This document shows positions 1-7,083 of a DNA stretch of 64,000 nt, piece after piece. This DNA comes from Prevotella communis (GTDB taxonomy: Bacteria > Bacteroidota > Bacteroidia > Bacteroidales > Bacteroidaceae): assembly GCF_022024175.1 (NCBI RefSeq), contig NZ_CP091794.1:2976001-3040000 (forward strand). Reading direction: 5' to 3'. Every line of letters starts with the position of its first letter. The first letter of the stretch is position 1. The notes beneath the pieces were generated by a model. The model worked only from the letters and a program-made list of their open reading frames with translations. It was not told where the DNA came from and ran no database searches. The translations under genes and the position numbers were made by a program.

Positions 1-225
1 CGTATTGACGACAGCATCAGTAAGCCTCTGCTCGATGAAGTAGACGATGAAGAATACCTAAAGATTCTCCGACCAATGCTCAAGCAGAAGCGCAAAAGCA
101 CCAAGGCCGATAGTGAATACGAACTGACCATGAAGCTCATCAAGTATGCCATGAGTCGTGGTTTTACGATGGACATCATCAAACAGTGTATCGAGGTAGA
201 AGATGAGGACGAGTTTCTGGACTAG
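1..225 (+). CDS. recX: RecX family regulatory protein, C-terminal part
   Basis: The first 74 codons of the window are an open frame running in from the left edge and ending in TAG at 223-225. The sequence ends with a helix pair of the kind that closes RecX proteins (KLIKYAMSRGFTMDIIKQCI, then an acidic tail EVEDEDEFLD). RecX binds RecA filaments and limits their activity. Only the last helical module is present, so the call rests on this C-terminal pattern. The frame overlaps the next gene by 23 nt, which suggests that the two are translated together. Confidence 0.7.
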   Translation, partial: RIDDSISKPLLDEVDDEEYLKILRPMLKQKRKSTKADSEYELTMKLIKYAMSRGFTMDIIKQCIEVEDEDEFLD

Positions 226-904
226 TCTGCTGGACTTAATCGCACCTCGCAGGTGCGCTATCTGCGGAGGCAGATTAGAACCACAAGAAGCCCTGCTCTG
301 CGCTGACTGTGACAACGAACTGGAGAAGACACCCTTTCCCGAGTCGCCTTACGATAACCTCATGGCCCGACTCTTCTGGGGGCAGTTTCCCATAGAGAAG
401 GCATCTGCCTGGTTTTACTACCGTTCCCATTCCGACCCCAGCAAGATGATATACGACCTGAAATACCATGGTCAGATGTTGCTGGGCGAGGATATCGGCG
501 AACAAATCGCCCTGAGACATCAGCCATTTGGCTTCTTCGATGACATCGATGCCATCGTACCAGTGCCCATCACACGCCGACGCCAATGGAAAAGAGGTTA
601 TAACCAGAGTATGCAAGTGGCAAAAGGTATTAGCCATGTCACACACCTCCCTATATATAATAAGGTAGTCAAGCGACAACATTTCAGTCAGAGTCAGACG
701 CACCAGACCAGCATCTGGGAGCGCCGCGAGAACGTAAGGGCAGCCTTTCAGTTGGTTGATGCCGACAAGATAAAAGGCAAGCACCTACTGATTATTGACG
801 ATGTAGTGACCACTGGCGCCACCGTGATCGCCTGTGGTCAGGAACTGGCCAAGGCCGAAGGCGTCAAGCTAAGCGTCCTATCTATCGGCTACACAAAAGA
901 GTAA
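203..904 (+). CDS. comF: ComF family phosphoribosyltransferase-like protein
   Basis: A 233-residue protein with the two-part ComF layout. The N-terminal zinc ribbon uses cysteines 18, 21, 33 and 36. The C-terminal phosphoribosyltransferase fold carries the PRPP-loop motif LLIIDDVVTTGAT near residues 195-207. ComF proteins are needed for handling incoming single-stranded DNA in natural transformation, and are often annotated as amidophosphoribosyltransferases. The ATG at 203 lies inside the end of recX in another frame and leads straight into a normal ComF N-terminus, so I keep it. comM (7084) and rmuC (13966), two other DNA-handling genes, lie in the same window but in separate transcription units. 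Confidence 0.88.
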   Translation: MRTSFWTSLLDLIAPRRCAICGGRLEPQEALLCADCDNELEKTPFPESPYDNLMARLFWGQFPIEKASAWFYYRSHSDPSKMIYDLKYHGQMLLGEDIGEQIALRHQPFGFFDDIDAIVPVPITRRRQWKRGYNQSMQVAKGISHVTHLPIYNKVVKRQHFSQSQTHQTSIWERRENVRAAFQLVDADKIKGKHLLIIDDVVTTGATVIACGQELAKAEGVKLSVLSIGYTKE

Positions 905-909
905 ATAAT

Positions 910-957
910 CGTTATGCGGCAGCAAATTTTTCACTCTTCACTTTTCACTTTTCACTT
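910..957 (+). repeat. Heptamer array (TTTTCAC)x4 with CGTTAT-GCGGCAGCAAAT head
   Basis: Just after the comF stop comes CGTTAT, then GCGGCAGCAAAT, then four 7-bp units at 928-955: TTTTCAC, TCTTCAC, TTTTCAC, TTTTCAC. The same head and heptamers recur at 16434-16454 and 56684-56726. The array ends 9 bp before the pyrE -7 box, where a -33 element would be expected, so it may supply promoter-upstream sequence. Confidence 0.7.
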
Positions 958-965
958 AAAATTCG

Positions 966-973
966 TACCTTTG
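966..973 (+). promoter_or_regulatory. Bacteroidota-type -7 promoter box for pyrE
   Basis: TACCTTTG matches the TAnnTTTG consensus and is followed by GCACGC, 23 nt before the pyrE start. The region where a -33 box should lie is occupied by the heptamer array and shows no clear TTG. Confidence 0.7.
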
Positions 974-996
974 CACGCAAAAATCAACATAACGTT

Positions 997-1626
997 ATGG
1001 ATATCAAGAAACAATTCGCACAGAAGCTGATGGATATCAAGGCCATCAAACTGCAACCCAACGAACCTTTTACATGGGCCAGCGGTTGGAAATCACCTAT
1101 TTATACCGACAACCGCAAGACACTGGGACACCCCAGCCTGCGTTCGTTTGTAAAACTGGAACTCTGTCACGTCATTCAGGAGAACTTCCCTGAGGCTGAT
1201 GCTGTGGCTGGTGTTGCCACAGGTGCTATTGCACAGGGTGCGCTGGTAGCCGAAGAACTGGGTCTTCCCTACTGCTATGTTCGTCCAAAGCCAAAAGATC
1301 ACGGTATGGGCAACCAGGTAGAAGGCGAAATCAAGAAGGGTGCTAAGGTTATCGTAGTAGAGGACCTGATTTCTACAGGTGGCAGTTCTCTGAAGGCTGT
1401 AGCTGCTCTGCGCGAATATGGTGTAGAGGTTATCGGCATGGTAGCCTCGTTCACATACGGTTTCCCTGTAGCAGAGGAGGCTTTCCGCGAGGCTGGTGTC
1501 AAGCTCATTACCCTGAGCGACTACAACGCCGTTGTGGAGCAGGCTGCCGAGACAGGCTATATCAAGGAAGAAGAAAAGGCCGTACTGGCTGAATGGAGAA
1601 AGGATCCCAGCGTCTGGGGCGTATAA
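997..1626 (+). CDS. pyrE: Orotate phosphoribosyltransferase
   Basis: A 209-residue cytoplasmic enzyme joining orotate and PRPP to make orotidine 5'-phosphate, the fifth step of de novo pyrimidine synthesis. The PRPP-binding loop VIVVEDLISTGGSS is at about residues 118-131. The family stretch FTWASGWKSPIYTDNR lies at 25-40, with the YVRPKPKDHG segment at 94-103. Length is typical. The ATG at 997 lies 23 nt after a good -7 box, and it is the last A-T of the palindrome ATAACGTTAT. It is followed after 9 nt by a small START-like gene, so the two are co-transcribed. Confidence 0.96.
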   Translation: MDIKKQFAQKLMDIKAIKLQPNEPFTWASGWKSPIYTDNRKTLGHPSLRSFVKLELCHVIQENFPEADAVAGVATGAIAQGALVAEELGLPYCYVRPKPKDHGMGNQVEGEIKKGAKVIVVEDLISTGGSSLKAVAALREYGVEVIGMVASFTYGFPVAEEAFREAGVKLITLSDYNAVVEQAAETGYIKEEEKAVLAEWRKDPSVWGV

Positions 1627-1631
1627 GGAGG
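1625..1631 (+). promoter_or_regulatory. Consensus Shine-Dalgarno AAGGAGG
   Basis: AAGGAGG lies 4 nt before the ATG at 1636. Full Shine-Dalgarno sequences are uncommon in Bacteroidota, so this one stands out. It overlaps the pyrE stop codon and fixes the start of the next gene. Confidence 0.7.
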
Positions 1632-1635
1632 GGCT

Positions 1636-2049
1636 ATGAAGAAATTCGAAAGTAGCATCAAGCAGGTGCCCTATTCACAGGAAGCCGTCTATCGCAACAT
1701 CAGCGACCTGAGCAATCTGGAGCGTGTGCGCGACCGCATCCCTGAAGATAAATTGAAGGAGTTCTCTTTCGACAAGGACTCTGTAACAATCAATGTTGAT
1801 CCTGTTGGTCAGATAACCCTGCGTATCGTGGAGCGCGAAGAACCCAAATGCGTCAAGTTCGAGACAACACAGTCACCCATGCCTTTCAATCTCTGGATTC
1901 AGGTGCTTCCTGTCAATGAGACAACCTCAAAGATGAGAATCACCATCAAAGCCGACATTCCCTTTATGCTGGCAGCTATGGTGAGCGGTCCTATCCAGGA
2001 TGGCGTAGAAAAGATTGCAGACGCACTGGCACAGATTCCCTATGTATAA
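1636..2049 (+). CDS. SRPBCC (START/polyketide-cyclase-like) family protein
   Basis: A 137-residue protein without signal peptide or membrane segment. The pattern fits the START-like SRPBCC fold: MKKFESSIKQVPYSQEAVYRNISDLSNL at the start (strand then helix) and a long C-terminal helix after PFMLAAMVSGPIQDGVEKIADALAQIPY. Such folds bind hydrophobic ligands; no specific ligand can be read from the sequence. The gene follows pyrE by 9 nt with a consensus Shine-Dalgarno, and argH follows after 49 nt. A role tied to pyrimidine synthesis is not evident. Confidence 0.75.
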   Translation: MKKFESSIKQVPYSQEAVYRNISDLSNLERVRDRIPEDKLKEFSFDKDSVTINVDPVGQITLRIVEREEPKCVKFETTQSPMPFNLWIQVLPVNETTSKMRITIKADIPFMLAAMVSGPIQDGVEKIADALAQIPYV

Positions 2050-2054
2050 TCAGG

Positions 2055-2088
2055 CGTTATAACGATATTACGTTATCACGATATAACG
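2055..2088 (+). repeat. 8-bp-phased CGTTATnn array
   Basis: CGTTAT, CGATAT, CGTTAT and CGATATAACG start at 2055, 2063, 2071 and 2079, exactly 8 bp apart. The last 18 bp differ by one base from the array at 57584-57601. The array fills most of the gap between the START-like gene and argH. Confidence 0.7.
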
Positions 2089-2098
2089 AATTAAAAAG

Positions 2099-3439
2099 AT
2101 GGCACAGAAACTTTGGGAAAAAGACTTTGAGATAAACAGCGAGATAGAGCGTTTCACCGTAGGTCGTGACCGCGAGATGGACCTCTATCTGGCACCGTAT
2201 GATGTACTGGGCTCAATGGCCCACATCACCATGCTCGAGAGTATCGGACTGCTGGGCAAGGATGAGTTGCCCGTATTGCTGAAGGAGTTGCAGAACATCT
2301 ACGAACAGACGCAGCGCGGCGAGTTCGTCATTGAAGACGGCATCGAGGATGTTCACTCACAGGTAGAACTGATGCTCACCCGCAAACTGGGCGACATGGG
2401 TAAGAAAATCCACTCTGGCCGTTCACGCAATGACCAGGTATTGGTTGACCTGAAGCTTTTCACCCGCCATCAACTGCAGTTGGTTGCCGAGGCCGTCAAG
2501 GACCTCTTCGACCAGCTTATCGCTAAAAGTAATCAGTACAAGAACGTGCTGATGCCTGGCTACACACATCTGCAGGTGGCTATGCCCTCCAGTTTCGGTT
2601 TGTGGTTCGGTGCCTATGCCGAATCTCTGGCTGACGACATGCTCTTCCTGCAGGCGGCCTATAAGATGACCAACCGCAACCCCTTGGGTTCGGCTGCCGG
2701 CTATGGATCATCATTTCCCCTGAACCGTCAGATGACCACCGACCTCCTGGGTTTCGACTCAATGGACTACAACGTGGTCTATGCCCAGATGGGCCGCGGC
2801 AAGATGGAGCGCAACGTGGGTTTTGCGATTGCCACCATTGCCGGCACAATGGCTAAGTTGGCCTTCGATGCCTGCATGTTCAACTGTCAGAACTTTGGTT
2901 TCGTAAAACTTCCCAAGGAGTGCACCACGGGGTCCAGCATCATGCCGCATAAGAAGAACCCCGATGTCTTTGAACTTATCCGTTCTAAGTCGAACAAGTT
3001 GCAGAGTCTGCCCCAACAGATCACGCTGATGATGAACAATCTGCCCGTGGGCTATTTCCGCGACCTTCAGATTATCAAGGAGGTATTCCTGCCTGCTTTC
3101 GACGAACTGCTCGACTGTCTGCGCATGACGGCCTATATCATCAACCGCATTGAGGTGAACGACCACATCCTGGATGACCCACGCTACGACCCCATGTTCT
3201 CTGTAGAAGAGGTCAACCGCCTCGCAGCAGAAGGTATGCCTTTCCGCGATGCCTATAAGAAGGTAGGCCTCGATATTGAGGCAGGTAAGTTCACACCTTG
3301 CAAGGACATCCACCACACCCACGAGGGCTCTATCGGCAACCTGATGAACGACCAGATTGCTGCGCTGATGCAGCAGACGCTTGACGGTTTCGGATTCGAG
3401 CGTGTGGAAAAGGCAGAAGCCAAACTATTGGGAAAGTAA
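2099..3439 (+). CDS. argH: Argininosuccinate lyase
   Basis: A 446-residue lyase of the fumarase/aspartase superfamily that splits argininosuccinate into arginine and fumarate, the last step of arginine synthesis. The superfamily signature GSSIMPHKKNPDV is at residues 278-290. The other conserved blocks are SGRSRNDQV (106-113) and PGYTHLQVAMPSSFGLW (153-169). Length is normal. No promoter is visible in the 49-nt gap upstream, which is mostly an octamer repeat, so it is probably read from the pyrE promoter. A lipoprotein gene follows 16 nt after the stop. Confidence 0.96.
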   Translation: MAQKLWEKDFEINSEIERFTVGRDREMDLYLAPYDVLGSMAHITMLESIGLLGKDELPVLLKELQNIYEQTQRGEFVIEDGIEDVHSQVELMLTRKLGDMGKKIHSGRSRNDQVLVDLKLFTRHQLQLVAEAVKDLFDQLIAKSNQYKNVLMPGYTHLQVAMPSSFGLWFGAYAESLADDMLFLQAAYKMTNRNPLGSAAGYGSSFPLNRQMTTDLLGFDSMDYNVVYAQMGRGKMERNVGFAIATIAGTMAKLAFDACMFNCQNFGFVKLPKECTTGSSIMPHKKNPDVFELIRSKSNKLQSLPQQITLMMNNLPVGYFRDLQIIKEVFLPAFDELLDCLRMTAYIINRIEVNDHILDDPRYDPMFSVEEVNRLAAEGMPFRDAYKKVGLDIEAGKFTPCKDIHHTHEGSIGNLMNDQIAALMQQTLDGFGFERVEKAEAKLLGK

Positions 3440-3463
3440 AACTGAAGAGTGAAGAATGAAGAA
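3440..3463 (+). repeat. Heptamer array (GTGAAGA-like) spanning a start codon
   Basis: CTGAAGA, GTGAAGA and ATGAAGA follow each other in 7-bp steps and lead into AATTACTGCC. On the opposite strand this resembles the TCTTCAC/TTTTCAC arrays at 928 and 56699 together with their AGTAGCAAAT head. The third unit holds the ATG of the next gene. The match is imperfect. Confidence 0.45.
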
Positions 3464-4013
3464 ATTACTGCCACTACTTTTACTATTATTGAGTGCCTGT
3501 GAAGTGGACAACCAGTTCAGTTCGACATACTGCAACTTCATGTTTCAGGCTTCACTCTACCCCACCAGTGCGCTGACCAATGCCATCGCCAGTTCCGGTG
3601 GCAACTTCTGTATTGTCAAGGCCGTACAGGAAAAGGGCGTATGGCACCTGAAACTGACGCCCAACCAAGGTTCCTTCGCAGCCAGCGACTTAGACCTGAC
3701 GATGACCACAGCCATCGGCAACGAGCGCATCAACTATAACGCCATGGGCAGGAAGCGCGGACTCATCATCGGACGCACCTATAGCGGTGTGCTCTGTGCC
3801 TACGACCTGCTGTGTCCCAACTGCGATTTCAACTCCGAACTGAAATGGGCCGATGCCCCTCAGGAGCTCCGATGCAACAAATGCAAACGCGTCTACAGCA
3901 TCTATAGCGAGTACAGCATCGTGAAGACCGGCGAAGAAGGACACACCCTGGAACAATACAAGCGCGTCAGCTATAATCCCGAAAGAGGTATCCTATCGGT
4001 ACAGAATCCGTGA
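3456..4013 (+). CDS. Lipoprotein with C-terminal zinc-ribbon-like cysteines
   Basis: A 185-residue protein of unknown function. MKKLLPLLLLLLSAC is a lipoprotein signal with lipobox LSAC, so Cys15 would be lipidated and the protein anchored outside the inner membrane. The segment 109-133 carries two cysteine pairs, CPNC and CNKC, 21 residues apart, a zinc-ribbon or rubredoxin-like arrangement. A similar spacing occurs in Rieske-like lipoproteins, but the histidines of a Rieske centre are absent. It is probably the last gene of the pyrE-argH unit. The start codon lies within a degenerate heptamer array. Confidence 0.6.
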   Translation: MKKLLPLLLLLLSACEVDNQFSSTYCNFMFQASLYPTSALTNAIASSGGNFCIVKAVQEKGVWHLKLTPNQGSFAASDLDLTMTTAIGNERINYNAMGRKRGLIIGRTYSGVLCAYDLLCPNCDFNSELKWADAPQELRCNKCKRVYSIYSEYSIVKTGEEGHTLEQYKRVSYNPERGILSVQNP

Positions 4014-4052
4014 AAATATTCTGAAAAATTTGGTTATTCCAATAAATAGCCG

Positions 4053-4060
4053 TACCTTTG
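4053..4060 (+). promoter_or_regulatory. -7 promoter box for tRNA-Leu
   Basis: TACCTTTG lies 17 bp before the tRNA 5' end. A TTG at 4030-4032 is 20 bp upstream, matching the usual -33/-7 spacing. Confidence 0.75.
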
Positions 4061-4076
4061 CACCCGCAAAACAGCT

Positions 4077-4161
4077 GCCGCGATGGTGGAATGGTAGACA
4101 CGAGGGACTTAAAATCCCTTGACCAGTAATGGTTGTGCGGGTTCGAGTCCCGCTCGCGGCA
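4077..4161 (+). tRNA. tRNA-Leu (anticodon UAA)
   Basis: An 85-nt class II tRNA. The acceptor stem pairs GCCGCGA (4077-4083) with TCGCGGC (4154-4160), and the discriminator base is A. The anticodon arm is AGGGA-CTTAAAA-TCCCT, giving anticodon TAA. The variable arm pairs GACCA with TGGTT, as expected for leucine. The T arm is GCGGG-TTCGAGT-CCCGC. CCA is not encoded. Confidence 0.97.
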
Positions 4162-4180
4162 CTTGCCAGCGGCAAGGTAG

Positions 4181-4216
4181 AAAAGTGGATTCAGAGTCAT
4201 CTGAGTCCACTTTTTC
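4181..4216 (+). terminator. Intrinsic terminator after tRNA-Leu
   Basis: AAAAGTGGATTCAG pairs with CTGAGTCCACTTTT over 14 bp (one G-T) around a 6-nt loop and is followed by more T and CTTGTT. Confidence 0.9.
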
Positions 4217-4284
4217 TTGTTAGGCATAATGCTTAATAAATCGAAAAAAAGACGTGTTTTTGAGTTTATTCCAATTATAATATG

Positions 4285-4292
4285 TAATTTTG
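4285..4292 (+). promoter_or_regulatory. -7 promoter box for the TPR lipoprotein operon
   Basis: TAATTTTG fits TAnnTTTG. A TTG at 4260-4262 lies 22 bp upstream. The box is 40 nt before the start at 4333. Confidence 0.65.
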
Positions 4293-4332
4293 CAATGGAT
4301 AAAAAGAAAACTAAAAGAAAACTTATTGTATA

Positions 4333-6021
4333 ATGAAAACTACTCAAATGCTTTTGCTGTCGGCAGCTGCTGTACTGCTGACATCATGCTCAGGAAAACT
4401 GGGTGCTCTCTCAGCAGATAATTTTAAGGTGACACCAAATCCCCTGGAGACACAGGCCGGTGAGGTCTCTGCCACCATCAATGGTATGTTCCCTGAGAAA
4501 TACATGAAGAAGAAGGCTGTGGTTACCGTAACCCCACAGTTGCGCTTCCAGACCCCTCAAGGTCTCAAATCAGTTAATGGCGAAGGTGCTACCTTCCAGG
4601 GCGAGAAAGTGCTGGGCAACGACCAGACAATCTCTTACCTCGTAGGTGGTAACTACACCATGAAGACCAACTTTGCCTACACCCCAGAGATGCAGCAGAG
4701 CGATATGTATCTCATCTTCGATGCCAAGGTAGGCAAGAAGACTGTGAAGGTGCCCGAGGTAAAGGTTGCTACAGGTATCATCGCCACATCTGAGCTCTAC
4801 AAGCGCACACTGACCTCAGCCAATCCCGCTTTGGCAGAGGATGCCTTCCAGCGCATCTCTGAGCAGAAGCAGCAGGCCAACATCAAGTTCCTCATCGGAC
4901 AGGCACAGTTGCGCAAGAGCGAGCTGCAGAACAATTCTGTTCAGGAGTTCGTTCGTCTGATCAACAAGATTGTGGCCGATCAGGAAGGTATGGCTCTCGA
5001 CAACATCGAGGTATCAGCCTATGCTTCACCCGATGGTGGCTACGCATTGAATGAGAAGTTGGCCAACAAGCGTCAGGACGTGACCAACGACTACCTGAAG
5101 AAGGAGATGAAGAAGGCCAAGATGGACGCTCCCGTTGACACCAAGTATACAGCAGAGGACTGGGAAGGTTTCCAGGAGCTCGTTGCTGCCAGCGATATCC
5201 AGGACAAGGACGTTATCCTGCGTGTGCTGTCTATGTATAAGGATCCTGAGGAGCGCGAGCAGCAGATCAAGAATATCTCTGCCGCTTTCCGCGAGCTCAC
5301 CGATGGCATCCTGCCTCAGTTGCGCCGTTCTCGCCTCACCATCAACTACCTGTTGATTGGTCGTGACGACGAGCAGATCCTGGCTCAGATGAAGAGCGAC
5401 GCCACCCAGCTGAGCATCGAGGAGATTCTCTATGGTGCAACCCTCTACGATGACGACCTAGCCAGCACAGAGGCAGCCTACAAGAAGGCTGTTGAGCTCT
5501 ACAAGAACGACCCGCGTGCTTACAATAACCTGGCTCGTCTGGCTTATGCCAAGGGCAACTACAGCGAGGCTAAGCAGTGGCTCGACAAGGCTGCCGCCAT
5601 CGACCGCAACCAGGCTGAGACCAATGCCAACCTCGGACTGCTGGCATTGCAGCAGGGCGACATGCTGAGCGCAGAGAGCTATATTGCCAAGGCTTCTAAT
5701 GCCAACGGACTGAACGAGGTACTGGGTAACCTCCACCTGGCTCAGGGCAAGTATGCACAGGCCGAGCAGGACTTCGGCCGTGTACAGTCTAACTCTGCCG
5801 CACTGGCTCAGATTCTGAACAACAACTACCAGGCTGCTGCTTCTACATTGAAGAACGTGAAGAATGCAGACGCTACCACCGACTATCTGCGCGCCATCCT
5901 GAATGCCCGCACAGGTAAGACAGCCGATGCTGCTGCAGCCCTGAAGCAGGCCATTGCAAAAGATCCCTCACTGGCCGACTATGCCGCCAAGGATCTGGAA
6001 CTGACCAAGGTTAGCAAGTAA
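4333..6021 (+). CDS. TPR-containing lipoprotein with OmpA-like segment
   Basis: A 562-residue exported protein. The lipobox is LLTSC, so it is a lipoprotein. Residues 30-150 are beta-rich with no named domain recognised. About 205-260 resembles an OmpA C-terminal peptidoglycan-binding unit (IEVSAYASPDGGYALNEKLANKRQ...). The part from about 365 to 480 holds at least three tetratricopeptide repeats, e.g. DPRAYNNLARLAYAKGNYSE and QAETNANLGLLALQQGD. This suggests a cell-envelope scaffold reaching peptidoglycan, which is inference. It starts a unit after a clear promoter, and the next gene begins 2 nt after the stop. Confidence 0.75.
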   Translation: MKTTQMLLLSAAAVLLTSCSGKLGALSADNFKVTPNPLETQAGEVSATINGMFPEKYMKKKAVVTVTPQLRFQTPQGLKSVNGEGATFQGEKVLGNDQTISYLVGGNYTMKTNFAYTPEMQQSDMYLIFDAKVGKKTVKVPEVKVATGIIATSELYKRTLTSANPALAEDAFQRISEQKQQANIKFLIGQAQLRKSELQNNSVQEFVRLINKIVADQEGMALDNIEVSAYASPDGGYALNEKLANKRQDVTNDYLKKEMKKAKMDAPVDTKYTAEDWEGFQELVAASDIQDKDVILRVLSMYKDPEEREQQIKNISAAFRELTDGILPQLRRSRLTINYLLIGRDDEQILAQMKSDATQLSIEEILYGATLYDDDLASTEAAYKKAVELYKNDPRAYNNLARLAYAKGNYSEAKQWLDKAAAIDRNQAETNANLGLLALQQGDMLSAESYIAKASNANGLNEVLGNLHLAQGKYAQAEQDFGRVQSNSAALAQILNNNYQAAASTLKNVKNADATTDYLRAILNARTGKTADAAAALKQAIAKDPSLADYAAKDLELTKVSK

Positions 6022-6023
6022 AG

Positions 6024-7070
6024 ATGAAGATGATAACAAGAGAAAAGAGGAGAGCTGAAAGAGGACAGTGGAAAGCCGTTCTTTACGCTTTCCTCTTTCC
6101 TCTTCTTTTATGTGCCTGCGGCGAGACGGGCACCCGTTTCCATCTGGAGGGCAAGTTCAAGAATATCAATCAGGGCGAGTTCTATCTGTGCGATTTCGAT
6201 AATGGCACGAAGGATACCATCTCCCTGCGTGATGGACGTTTCACCTATGACAAGGACATGCCCGACACGGTTGTCCTGACCCTTATCTTCCCCAACTTCT
6301 CTGAACTGCCGATTATTGCCACCCCAGGCGGCAATATCAAGATGGAAGGTGACGTTTCTCACCTGAAAGAAACCGAGATAACAGGTACAGAGGAAAATGA
6401 GTTGCTCACAGGTTTCCGCCTGCAGACCAAGGAGATGATGCCCCCAGCCGTTAAGCAGAAGGCAGAAGAGTTTATCCTGAAACATCCAGCGTCGCCCGTC
6501 AGCCTCTATCTGTTGCGTCGCTATTTCATCATGGCTGTCGATGCCGACTATGCCCGCATTGCCAAACTCAGCGAGACCATGCTGAAAGCCAAGCCCAACA
6601 GCATTCCCCTGATACAGTTGCACAAGCGCCTGAAGGCCACAAGCAACCTGAAGAGTTCAGGCAAGCTGCCCAAGTTCAGGGCTACCGACACCAACGGAAA
6701 GACCGTCTCTGACAGTCTGCTCCGCAAGAAAGCCAATGTCATCATGGTATGGGCATCATGGAGTTTTGACTCCCAGCAGATGCTTCATCAGCTCAACAGA
6801 TGGAAGAGCGAGCACCACGACAGCATCGGCGTCATCAGTATCTGCATGGATGCCGATGCCTGCGAAGGACGCAAGGCCCTGGAAAACGACAGTATCAAAT
6901 GGCCGGATGTATGCGACGGTAAGATGTGGGACTCTCCCCTCGTCTCAACCCTTGGCATCTCGTTTATCCCAGAAAATATCGTTATTGACAAATCAGGAAA
7001 CATCGTAGGTCGTCACCTGAGTGCAGCCGACCTGAAAGACAAGGTGGACAAGTTGCTCCGCCAGAAGTAA
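6024..7070 (+). CDS. DUF4369/thioredoxin-fold lipoprotein lacking CXXC
   Basis: A 348-residue lipoprotein (lipobox LLCAC). Residues 38-130 look like the DUF4369 beta domain that precedes TlpA-like thioredoxin folds in Bacteroidota ([21 protein letters not shown]). The thioredoxin part begins near 215 with [15 protein letters not shown]. Where resa/TlpA proteins have WCxxC, this one has WASWSFDS, so both redox cysteines are missing and it cannot act as an ordinary disulfide reductase. The n-region is long and charged ([17 protein letters not shown]) and is encoded by purine-rich repeat DNA. The gene follows the TPR lipoprotein by 2 nt, and comM follows after 13 nt. Confidence 0.8.
   Translation: MKMITREKRRAERGQWKAVLYAFLFPLLLCACGETGTRFHLEGKFKNINQGEFYLCDFDNGTKDTISLRDGRFTYDKDMPDTVVLTLIFPNFSELPIIATPGGNIKMEGDVSHLKETEITGTEENELLTGFRLQTKEMMPPAVKQKAEEFILKHPASPVSLYLLRRYFIMAVDADYARIAKLSETMLKAKPNSIPLIQLHKRLKATSNLKSSGKLPKFRATDTNGKTVSDSLLRKKANVIMVWASWSFDSQQMLHQLNRWKSEHHDSIGVISICMDADACEGRKALENDSIKWPDVCDGKMWDSPLVSTLGISFIPENIVIDKSGNIVGRHLSAADLKDKVDKLLRQK
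6060..6103 (+). repeat. Imperfect inverted repeat with TTTCCTC heptamers inside a signal-peptide region
   Basis: AGAGGACAGTGGAAAGC (6060-6076) and GCTTTCCTCTTTCCTCT (6087-6103) pair at 15 of 17 positions around a 10-nt loop. The second arm contains TTTCCTC twice in tandem (6089-6102), and the DNA upstream from 6041 is a purine-rich, roughly 7-bp-phased stretch. The element encodes the charged n-region and the hydrophobic core of the lipoprotein signal. Confidence 0.6.
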
Positions 7071-7083
7071 AACTAAAATAATC

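Noticed and set aside
3967..4347. Minus-strand open frame across the tRNA
   Set aside because: It crosses tRNA-Leu and a terminator in antisense and has no start context.
6736..7008. Plus-strand open frame inside the thioredoxin-fold gene
   Set aside because: Out-of-frame shadow with no start signal; the real frame shows clear domain structure.
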